DNA from: Echinococcus granulosus
Lineage: Eukaryota; Platyhelminthes; Cestoda; Cyclophyllidea; Taeniidae
DNA: 11,188 nt
Assembly: GCF_000524195.1 (NCBI RefSeq)
Contig: NW_020170386.1
Location: forward strand, 1,978,671 to 1,989,858
Direction: 5' to 3'
The notes below the pieces were generated by a model. The model saw only the letters and a program-made list of their open reading frames with translations. It had not been told where the DNA came from and ran no database searches. Of the stretch, positions 1-7,238 are shown piece after piece. Position 1 is the stretch's first letter, and each line of letters begins with the position of its first letter. Both the position numbers and the translations under genes were made by a program.

Positions 1-130
1 ACCACTTTTTATTTTTCACTCATATCCAACTTATATTCTATTAGCTTCTAATAATTTTATTTTGTCGTTTGGACCTAATAAACCTTTAAAATTGTAGAAA
101 TTGATTAATCTTTCAGAAAAATGTTAATTG
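1..130. other. Unique left flank outside the duplication
   Basis: This AT-rich stretch is the only part of the window that is not present twice. It diverges from the base before the second unit at once: the base before the unit is g at 130 but t at 5659. I see no open frame with coding character on either strand. In the orientation of the receptor gene it lies downstream of exon 5, so it is most likely intron or 3' flank. Confidence 0.85.
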
Positions 131-1566
131 CAACTATTGTAGCAAATTTTGGGTTGTGGTAAATGCTATATTAACCGTCTGCTTGGATACTTTCTTACCG
201 CTCTTCACAGCTTTATTACTTCCCGTTTGCCTAGACATTGAAATCTTTTTATTTAAGCACTTTCTTTATGACCAGCCGGATAGTGTGTTCACATACCAAA
301 GTTTGACTTCTGCTGTTCAATTTTGTCTATTAGAAGGATTTTTTCGGCCGGCGAAACCATTCGTCTGTTCTAACTCCTACGTGCTTAGGGTGGAATGCGG
401 CGTTTTTTTGAACGACGGAATGTTGGAAGGAAATTACTTTCTTTATTTCACAAATTACAACCCTTAAGAGGATTGACGAAGGAGATTTTTGCACTTACTT
501 ATCCGTGCTCTTAGAATGTTCGGGCTTCGTTCTGCGCCAATAGGCATGAATAATCAAAAATTTGCCTTAAACCCCTATGTAATGCACCGATTTTCTTATC
601 ATTGTATCAAACATCTTCTAAGGTGTTGTGGAGTGCGATGGAAGGTAACTGAGCGAGGATGAGGAGCAAGCAAACAGTTTAATGTGCTGCTAACTACCAT
701 TTTCAGTCGCCGCATAAGTTTCGTTTCAACAAAAAATGGCACAGGCACAACTTGGCTTAATATATGACCGGAATTATTTTGAAAAGGAGCTACTGGTAGA
801 AGGCAGTGGAGGATGTTTTTGTCCACATTAAATATTTTTATGCTATTTTTGTCAAATTAAGGCAATTTAAATTTCCACAGCAGAAAAGTAACTCTCATGC
901 ATTAAGGTAGGCAGCGATCTCAGGTCTTTATTAAGTCACCTAAAACCGTAGGAGTGGGGAATTTTAAAAACCGATTTTTTTGGGATTTTGTACAAAATTT
1001 AGATTTTAATCGCGAAACGCCAGCACGTATTCATGATGACTTTTAATAACTAATTTTGGATGAATAACATAGTTTTTCCGATTTACACGATTTACTCTAG
1101 CAATTATTTTACGTAAATATTTATTTAATGGAACCCCGGACTGAGGTTCATATAAGAACCTCATATAAGACACCTCTGTATGGAATCACTTTTCAGTACC
1201 TGTTTGGACTTGCTCCAATTTCTCACTTTGACACCAGCTAACTTTATAAGGGTGCCTACAATATAGAAATCACTCATGAGTGTTGATGTACTTAATTATT
1301 CAATTATTTTTTGATGAACATGCTACTGAAATAAAATTGGTGACCAACCGTAAATAGGTTCACATGTATGATCCGATGCTAAAAGTAAAATGGACTGGGA
1401 TGGAACTGTAAATCAAAAGGAGCCATTGTGAAGCAGGCAACATAATGCTTTACGGACCTAAATGACTTAAATGCGCTTTGCTTAGATTTATATAAATTTA
1501 TCACCAGACAATGCATTTTGTTAAAGCGGCGTGAATAAATAATCGCAAATTGGGTTCATTTCTTAC
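131..1566 (-). other. Non-coding stretch downstream of exon 5 (copy 1)
   Basis: About 1.44 kb follows the exon 5 donor. I translated the minus strand here in all frames and found no TM5, TM6 or TM7, so it is read as the start of a long intron. Open frames at 131-470 and 599-826 lack motifs, and several begin at non-ATG codons. A good acceptor (TTTTGATTTACAG) at 1406 opens a nine-codon frame including its stop. AATAAA occurs at 1120-1125 on the minus strand. The copy 2 equivalent is 5660-7095. Confidence 0.6.
1143..1170. repeat. Short compound repeat
   Basis: An inverted pair, gaggttc (1143-1149) and gaacctc (1156-1162), overlaps a 10-base direct repeat tcatataaga (1148-1157 and 1161-1170). 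The copy 2 equivalent is 6672-6699. No function is apparent. Confidence 0.6.
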
Positions 1567-1709
1567 CCTAGGAGAGACAAGTTGGAAGTTCATGTAGCAA
1601 TTAGGGCCGTGCTGTGAGGTGACCTTAAGGTGGGCCAAAATCAGACCCGGAAGTCCGCAAATGCACGCTGCCACCCATCCGCATATAACCAAATCTCTAC
1701 GACGCATTG
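1567..1709 (-). CDS. GPCR exon 5: TM4 and extracellular loop 2 (copy 1)
   Basis: The exon has 143 nt. It opens in phase 1 after CATTCTTTTAG and closes in phase 0 at CCTAGG/GTAAGA. It encodes AMRRRDLVICGWVAACICG and LPGLILAHLKVTSQHGPNC and ends YMNFQLVSPR. TM4 has the conserved tryptophan (Trp171, 4.50) and a proline nine residues on. Cys197 in loop 2 is the expected partner of Cys117. The frame runs on without a stop to 1501, but the strong donor and the hydrophilic continuation argue that the exon ends at 1567. The next exon should start in phase 0 with the rest of loop 2 and TM5. No convincing candidate exists down to position 1. Confidence 0.9.
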
Positions 1710-4700
1710 CTAAAAGAATGAGACACCTTTTTAAGTGTTCTACCCAGCAAAATCCATCTTAAACTTGTAAAAGTTGTTCTCCACCTTCTAGTAAATCATA
1801 TTTGGATCAGTCATGGAAACACGTGTATTTTTGCACTTCTGTTGCACACTTTCAGATCTTTAACTTGTTTGCACTATTTGCTGGCATGCAAGTTCAGCTA
1901 AGCCTTTATTAGTAGTTACATTTTTTGAAGACTAGGGTGAAGTGACAAAGGTTTTAGAAAGTAAATGAAATGTTAGTTTAATCGCCATTTATTCATAGTC
2001 ATGCTCAACGATTGCGTGCAAAGCAATTATAGCAATTTCTTTAAAGAAATATGGCCACGGATTGCAACTATTGGGAGCCAGACCGTAAACTAACTGACGA
2101 TGATTTTGTTACCCTGGTAGATATGTACAAGATAAAAATATTTAGTTGGTAAATGTGACACTTTGAAAATTAATATAATTACAAGAATCATTTACGAATA
2201 AAGGGAATTATTAGTTTGAACAAACTATTGAAGCGAAGGGCTCACCTCCAAAACAGGTCTTCTTTGTTGATCGGAGAGGGTTTATAACTGCTTCGGCTCT
2301 ATCAAAGCTTAGTACAACGAGCGCGAAGGAGCTCGCATAAGTCGCTGTCGCCTTGGGTAAGCAGAAAATTGATTCATGTAAAACAAATTGCTTCATTCAT
2401 TCCTTTTGAGCCCTACACGAATCTAATAATAGAGCTGCTGAAGGGTAAGACATAAGGGATTGCTAGCATTTCACTGAAGTACATTAAGATAGTGATTTTG
2501 AATTGATTCAATAATAAAAATCCTCATTCTAAGAGGTTTGTTTCAATAAAAACAGAGTGCAACCCCCATTTTGACTAATTGTCTTGCGACTCTAGTGGAA
2601 AGGAAACTACCCAGTATTTTTCTTCACCTTTCAGGTCAGGTTTAGGTATTGTTTAAAACTACCGGAGTACAAAGTAGTATACAGTTTCACTTGTATTATT
2701 AATACTAGTGACTGACATGCGCCTTAGAAGCAACTCATCAATGTTTTAAAGCTAAATTACATCTTAAGGTTATCTTCGAATGAACAGTAACAAGTGTTAT
2801 ATCCCCTGTAGTCGTTTTCCAACTTCTACAAACAAATATTTGATTGCTGTTATTCGAAGGCGGTGGGGGGAAGAAGGGGTTGGCGCATCTGATAGTCCCG
2901 TCAAACTGTTCCACCTAAAATAATTTTATTTCAGTATCGGACCCTTTTTTGACACTTTTACTTGTGTAAAAGTGGATTAAGTGCTTTAGTCCCTCTGTAA
3001 TCCTACCAGCATACAACTATGATTTCTACCATGTTTTAGCATGGTCGATTTTCTCTTACCGGAGCAGTTACATATAAAGAACTTCTAAGGAAATCCAGAT
3101 TTTGGTGAGCTATACCTCGATTTTGCATATTATATTACTGGATTTATATTTGACATTTCCGATAAGCAGCATGGGTGTCAATTATTTCAATTTGAGAACT
3201 GTTGAGAAAAGGTTATGATAATTTCCCTTCTTGTGCAAAATGAACTTTTGGTTATATTAAATGGGACTTTGTAGATAAATGAAGTCTAAAAATTTGAAAC
3301 GCAACAAAAGCATGATATTTTGGCACACCAAAAGTTTCTCGTTAGCGCACAAAACTAGTTTATTTCGTTAAGTTCTTGCAAAATATTAATATACTTTTAT
3401 GCATTTTTAGCTAAAGTCCTTGAATATTGAATAAATTTGAGTTAGGAAACAATAAAACGAGTCCTGCAATAAGGAAATAATCAAATATTTGTCAGGTCTA
3501 GGCTTACCCACAAGACAACTACTTCAAAATAAAGGCGTCTTCGAGCACAAGAAAATGTGTTTGCATTGGCATTGCACCGGTAAAAGTGTAGTTGACCCAC
3601 ATCTTGCATGTACCCGAAGTTCAGCCAGGAGCATTCCACGTTAAAGTGTTTTTAGTAAATGCAAATAAATATGATCGTCTAAGTAGAAACTATTTGTTCT
3701 TTTCAAGACCTGACTATCTAATGATTTTCTAGACACGCCGAGCTTAGTGTCAAACGACCGTAAGCATGTAAAAGGTACAACTTTGGTGCACAGTCTCTCC
3801 ATAGCGGATTTTAACACAAGTTTGCCCGTAAATGCCTTATGGTTGTTGGAATACTTACGGACATATACTTCACCAGTCGACAAATAATATCTGGAGCACA
3901 GAAGTTCACTGTTAAATTCCATATCAGTTCGGGTAAAATCCCACCAATGGCAACGAAGAGATCTAAAAATGGTGTGATTGTTATTGACAAGCGGTGCCAA
4001 GCGACATACGCGATTAACTTATCCCAGATTCCTACATATTATTAATGTGCTGAGCTTGTCTTCCCTGCCATATTATAATTTTGACCTCTTAGTTAATGAC
4101 ACAAGAAATCGACTATAGTTACTTTTTAAATATCTGTCATTATAAGCACCTCTATTGAAGATAAAGGGAAAGGTTTACAGCATTTAAGTTAAAAGGTCAG
4201 GCTCGATAGCCACTAAGATAAAAACTAGGAAGTTGCTAATAAAATATTCTAAACAGTCTTGCCTGAAATTTTTTGCTGCATTAATACGAGAAATGCTTTC
4301 TTGTAAATAAAACAACGTGGGATTTCTTAAATCAATCTAACATTCGATAGCAAGTAAATTAATGAAATATGTTTATTTCAGAGGCAAATCGTGTCAGATG
4401 CCATAAATGCAGTTATTAAAGAAAATTGGATTTGTTACACCACAATTTGGCAAAATTTACAGGAAGTAAATTCTTGCAAATGACTCAAGCAATATTATCT
4501 CCCCTACAGTCAAAATTACCATTGGACCACATTTGCGTCCATTGTTGCCTTTTTGATGACTAACACACCCTTTTGATGCCACTATCATCAAAGTTTTCCG
4601 GCATTGTTCGTGCAGGCCTAATTTTCGAACATATACTCATATGAATATAAACAAAATAAATGAACTAATCAAAAGCAATGCTTTAGAAGGCAAACCACTT

Positions 4701-5379
4701 TCACTTAACAGTGAAGTTCAGCTCGCGAAAGTTAGTAGAAGCATCTAATCAGAACCGATACTAGGACAAATTTACGGTACCTGTCACCGCAAGGTTCATA
4801 ATGAAGAATCGCATTCGTTTTTTCCTTCCGGTTCTCCACATGACAATAAAAACTGACAAGTTTCCAACAATATTTGTAGTGAAAAGAACCATAAGTATAA
4901 CTCTACCGATTTTGTGCAGCTAAAATAAAAATCCAGGGTACAACTACTAAAGTAAATTTCCAACGGAGGAATACTTCTATTAGAAAGTCAGTCATACTAT
5001 GCGTCTATATAGACGTTCTCATGCTTTTACATAGGAAATATTTAAGATACTCAGAATTCTGACTTATATTTATGAACAAAAAAATTAAATAATAACTGAA
5101 CTTATAAAATAGGCATTCTAAAAGTTCTTTGCATCTACTGATCACACCTTGGTTCTAAAAGAACATTTAGCTCAAAATATCAACCCAATATATTAGTGTT
5201 AGGCCCTTATTAATATCCGTCAAAAGTATTAAAAAGAGGAAGAAAGGTACCTCATTTTCATTGCCTGCCAAAGCAGTTATGTTTAAGGTTGAAGTATCCT
5301 TATCAAAAGTCACGTTACTTGTGAGTCCTAGTTTTATATGTGGAACAAATTGGGCGTTATCATTTGCCGAATTTGTCAT
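1567..5379 (-). CDS. Class A neuropeptide GPCR, 5' half (copy 1, exons 1-5, partial)
   Basis: This is a G-protein-coupled receptor of the plasma membrane, assembled from exons 5251-5379, 4781-4919, 3859-3962, 2246-2351 and 1567-1709 (621 nt, 207 codons, no internal stop). Introns are GT...AG with phases 0, 1, 0, 1, and the last donor is phase 0. Landmarks are Asn63 in a GN pair (1.50), Asp90 (2.50), Pro100, Trp104, Cys117 (3.25), Asp-Arg 141-142 (3.49-3.50), Trp171 (4.50), Pro180 and Cys197 in loop 2, the likely disulfide partner of Cys117. The distance from Cys117 to Arg142 is exactly 25 residues across the exon 3/4 splice, as the fold requires. The pattern W..T..F..PD..CR.VK resembles vasopressin/oxytocin receptors, and TYASSF..V..S.DR resembles NPS/CCAP receptors. 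That suggests a peptide ligand coupled to a G protein, but the exact ligand is unknown. TM5-TM7 are not in the window. They may lie left of position 1. Confidence 0.85.
1710..2245 (-). other. Intron 4 (copy 1)
   Basis: This 536-bp phase 1 intron in intracellular loop 2 has a GTGAGC donor and a CTTTTAG acceptor. Nothing else is recognised in it. The copy 2 equivalent is 7239-7774. Confidence 0.8.
2246..2351 (-). CDS. GPCR exon 4: TM3, DR motif and intracellular loop 2 (copy 1)
   Basis: The exon has 106 nt. It starts in phase 0 after TTACCCAAG and ends in phase 1 at GGAG/GTGAGC. It encodes ATATYASSFALVVLSFDR and then AEAVINPLRSTKKTCFG. The TYASSF..VV.S.DR core of TM3 is typical of the vasopressin/NPS/CCAP/GnRH group, and AV..PL is the usual loop 2 sequence. 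The G-protein-contacting DRY motif reads DRA here, so the tyrosine is replaced by alanine. Arg142 (3.50) is retained. Confidence 0.9.
2352..3858 (-). other. Intron 3 (copy 1)
   Basis: This 1507-bp phase 0 intron interrupts TM3 between positions 3.32 and 3.33, with a GTAAGT donor and a CCCAAG acceptor. It contains a 9-bp perfect hairpin (2953-2974), a 6-bp hairpin (3028-3045) and a G-rich tract (2859-2883). No gene is seen in it. The copy 2 equivalent is 7881-9387. Confidence 0.8.
2953..2974. repeat. Intronic 9-bp perfect hairpin
   Basis: The arms cacttttac (2953-2961) and gtaaaagtg (2966-2974) are perfect reverse complements around a 4-base loop (ttgt). It lies inside intron 3 and recurs at 8482-8503 in copy 2. 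No T-run or RNA family is recognised. Confidence 0.8.
3859..3962 (-). CDS. GPCR exon 3: TM2, extracellular loop 1 and top of TM3 (copy 1)
   Basis: The exon has 104 nt. It starts in phase 1 after a CACCATTTTTAG acceptor and ends in phase 0 at a strong GTAAGT donor. With the last base of exon 2 it encodes DLFVAIGGILPELIW, then NLTVNFCAPDIICRLVKYMS. TM2 has Asp90 and a proline ten residues later. The loop 1 tryptophan (Trp104) and the PD..CR.VK signature leading to Cys117 (3.25) match the spacing of vasopressin/oxytocin-type receptors, with 27 residues from Asp2.50 to Cys3.25. The longer open frames over this region on both strands are in other frames and are shadows. Confidence 0.88.
3963..4780 (-). 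other. Intron 2 (copy 1)
   Basis: This 818-bp phase 1 intron splits the codon of the TM2 aspartate, with a GTACCG donor and a TTTTTAG acceptor. No coding sequence is recognised in it. The copy 2 equivalent is 9492-10309. Confidence 0.8.
4781..4919 (-). CDS. GPCR exon 2: TM1 and intracellular loop 1 (copy 1)
   Basis: The exon has 139 nt, opens in phase 0 after an AT-rich TTTTATTTTAG acceptor and closes in phase 1 at ACAG/GTACCG. It encodes LHKIGRVILMVLFTTN followed by IVGNLSVFIVMW, a clear TM1 with the family GN motif (Asn63, position 1.50). A very basic loop 1 (residues about 73-81, RTGRKKRMR) follows, then the start of TM2, FFIMNLAVT. The split codon joins to exon 3 to give the TM2 aspartate, so LAVTD stands where most receptors have LAxAD. 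The reading frame is too short to stand out as an open frame and was found by translating the intron region. Confidence 0.87.
4920..5250 (-). other. Intron 1 (copy 1)
   Basis: This 331-bp phase 0 intron has a GTACCT donor and a TTTTAG acceptor and separates the N-terminus from TM1. It holds a perfect 14-bp palindrome at 5002-5015. The copy 2 equivalent is 10449-10779. Confidence 0.65.
5251..5379 (-). CDS. GPCR exon 1: extracellular N-terminus (copy 1)
   Basis: The inferred coding part is 43 residues beginning MTNSANDNAQ. It has N-glycosylation sequons at NVT (residues 22-24) and NIT (33-35), typical of a short class A receptor N-terminus. The exon ends at an AG/GTACCT donor (intron base 5250) in phase 0. 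The start is uncertain. The frame stays open upstream to an ATG at 5562 that directly follows a TAA, and another in-frame ATG at 5409 begins a short hydrophobic MEYLLQFVVIM stretch that could act as a signal segment. I chose 5379 because its -3 base is A while the other two have T or C there. The sequence here is hydrophilic and not conserved, so the exon is supported mainly by phase, sequons and position. Confidence 0.55.
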
Positions 5380-5659
5380 TATCACCACAAATTGGAGCAG
5401 ATATTCCATATGTCCTGATAAGCGAGTAATTGGCATGCAGATGGTGATTAGGCCTACGATTTTGCAAAAGAGATGAATGACATTCTTTTGTGTAGAAAAC
5501 GAAGCTCTTATTGGTCGAATAATTGACCAATGGCCAAGCAAGGGAAAATTAATACCTTCCATTTAGAGAGTAACATTCTCATCTTGATTTATTTTTCAGC
5601 TCAAGGCTGTAAAAATATGCGATGTGACCTTGTAGGTGGAATAATTAAGAAAAGGTGTT
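5380..5659 (-). promoter_or_regulatory. 5' flank / leader of the receptor gene (copy 1)
   Basis: This stretch lies upstream of the inferred start codon and ends at the duplication junction. It contains an inverted pair of CCAAT-type boxes (5510-5531) and three upstream ATG frames: 5582 (24 codons, then stop), 5562 (in frame with exon 1) and 5409 (in frame). No clear TATA box is visible. It may be 5' UTR, promoter, or partly coding if translation starts at 5562. The promoter role is inferred only from its position. Confidence 0.3.
5510..5531. repeat. Inverted repeat carrying CCAAT boxes
   Basis: The arms attggtc (5510-5516) and gaccaat (5525-5531) are perfect reverse complements 8 bases apart. 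Each contains an ATTGG/CCAAT element, the NF-Y type recognition core. It lies about 130-150 bp upstream of the inferred receptor start. The copy 2 equivalent is 11039-11060. Confidence 0.6.
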
Positions 5660-7095
5660 CAACTATTGTAGCAAATTTTGGGTTGTGGTAAATGCTATAT
5701 TAACCGTCTGCTTGGATACTTTCTTACCGCTCTTCACAGCTTTATTACTTCCCGTTTGCCTAGACATTGAAATCTTTTTATTTAAGCACTTTCTTTATGA
5801 CCAGCCGGATAGTGTGTTCACATACCAAAGTTTGACTTCTGCTGTTCAATTTTGTCTATTAGAAGGATTTTTTCGGCCGGCGAAACCATTCGTCTGTTCT
5901 AACTCCTACGTGCTTAGGGTGGAATGCGGCGTTTTTTTGAACGACGGAATGTTGGAAGGAAATTACTTTCTTTATTTCACAAATTACAACCCTTAAGAGG
6001 ATTGACGAAGGAGATTTTTGCACTTACTTATCCGTGCTCTTAGAATGTTCGGGCTTCGTTCTGCGCCAATAGGCATGAATAATCAAAAATTTGCCTTAAA
6101 CCCCTATGTAATGCACCGATTTTCTTATCATTGTATCAAACATCTTCTAAGGTGTTGTGGAGTGCGATGGAAGGTAACTGAGCGAGGATGAGGAGCAAGC
6201 AAACAGTTTAATGTGCTGCTAACTACCATTTTCAGTCGCCGCATAAGTTTCGTTTCAACAAAAAATGGCACAGGCACAACTTGGCTTAATATATGACCGG
6301 AATTATTTTGAAAAGGAGCTACTGGTAGAAGGCAGTGGAGGATGTTTTTGTCCACATTAAATATTTTTATGCTATTTTTGTCAAATTAAGGCAATTTAAA
6401 TTTCCACAGCAGAAAAGTAACTCTCATGCATTAAGGTAGGCAGCGATCTCAGGTCTTTATTAAGTCACCTAAAACCGTAGGAGTGGGGAATTTTAAAAAC
6501 CGATTTTTTTGGGATTTTGTACAAAATTTAGATTTTAATCGCGAAACGCCAGCACGTATTCATGATGACTTTTAATAACTAATTTTGGATGAATAACATA
6601 GTTTTTCCGATTTACACGATTTACTCTAGCAATTATTTTACGTAAATATTTATTTAATGGAACCCCGGACTGAGGTTCATATAAGAACCTCATATAAGAC
6701 ACCTCTGTATGGAATCACTTTTCAGTACCTGTTTGGACTTGCTCCAATTTCTCACTTTGACACCAGCTAACTTTATAAGGGTGCCTACAATATAGAAATC
6801 ACTCATGAGTGTTGATGTACTTAATTATTCAATTATTTTTTGATGAACATGCTACTGAAATAAAATTGGTGACCAACCGTAAATAGGTTCACATGTATGA
6901 TCCGATGCTAAAAGTAAAATGGACTGGGATGGAACTGTAAATCAAAAGGAGCCATTGTGAAGCAGGCAACATAATGCTTTACGGACCTAAATGACTTAAA
7001 TGCGCTTTGCTTAGATTTATATAAATTTATCACCAGACAATGCATTTTGTTAAAGCGGCGTGAATAAATAATCGCAAATTGGGTTCATTTCTTAC
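5660..7095 (-). other. Non-coding stretch downstream of exon 5 (copy 2)
   Basis: This has the same content as the stretch after exon 5 in copy 1. Here it sits between the truncated upstream receptor copy and the 5' flank of copy 1, so it would be either intron of a read-through transcript or the space between the two copies. Confidence 0.6.
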
Positions 7096-7238
7096 CCTAG
7101 GAGAGACAAGTTGGAAGTTCATGTAGCAATTAGGGCCGTGCTGTGAGGTGACCTTAAGGTGGGCCAAAATCAGACCCGGAAGTCCGCAAATGCACGCTGC
7201 CACCCATCCGCATATAACCAAATCTCTACGACGCATTG
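7096..7238 (-). CDS. GPCR exon 5: TM4 and loop 2 (copy 2)
   Basis: This exon carries TM4 (ICGWVAACICGLPGLILAHL) and the loop 2 cysteine in GPNCYMNF, and closes in phase 0 at GTAAGA. The next phase 0 acceptor used by a known receptor exon on this strand is that of copy 1 exon 2, with its first exonic base at 4919. Confidence 0.88.

Larger units (their letters stand above)
131..5659. repeat. 5529-bp tandem unit, copy 1
   Basis: The unit begins with caactattgtagc at 131 and ends with aaaaggtgtt at 5659, where the same starting bases begin again. I saw no mismatch with copy 2 at any place I aligned by eye, and every open frame inside it recurs with identical translation at an offset of 5529. It carries five minus-strand exons of a GPCR plus its 5' flank. 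There is no terminal inverted repeat, target-site duplication or transposase, so this looks like a segmental duplication or an assembly repeat, not a mobile element. Confidence 0.97.

Noticed and set aside
131..300. Basic minus-strand frame (MSRQTGSNKAV..., ending near the left breakpoint) as a possible receptor loop 3 or tail
   Set aside because: It is suggestive of a cytoplasmic loop, but no TM5 precedes it and no TM6 follows before its stop. Its splice signals are weak.
156..467. Plus-strand open frame of about 103 codons, extended to 113 at 5655-5996
   Set aside because: Both apparent starts are GTG, which an animal gene would not use, and the first ATG lies late in the frame. No motif is recognised. 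The longer version arises only from the duplication junction.
599..826. Minus-strand 75-codon frame tested as TM6/TM7 of the receptor (also 6128-6355)
   Set aside because: The apparent start is GTG. The KMVVSS stretch lacks the tryptophan and the spacing to proline of TM6, and no phase 0 acceptor joins it to exon 5. The neighbouring frames show hydrophobic stretches interrupted by stops.
3641..4000. Minus-strand 119-codon frame and the overlapping plus-strand 68-codon frame at 3839-4045
   Set aside because: Both overlap GPCR exon 3, which is read in a different frame with clear TM2 motifs. The 119-codon frame begins at TTG.
5261..5476. Plus-strand 71-codon frame
   Set aside because: It is antisense to exon 1 and its leader, starts at a non-ATG codon and has no motif.
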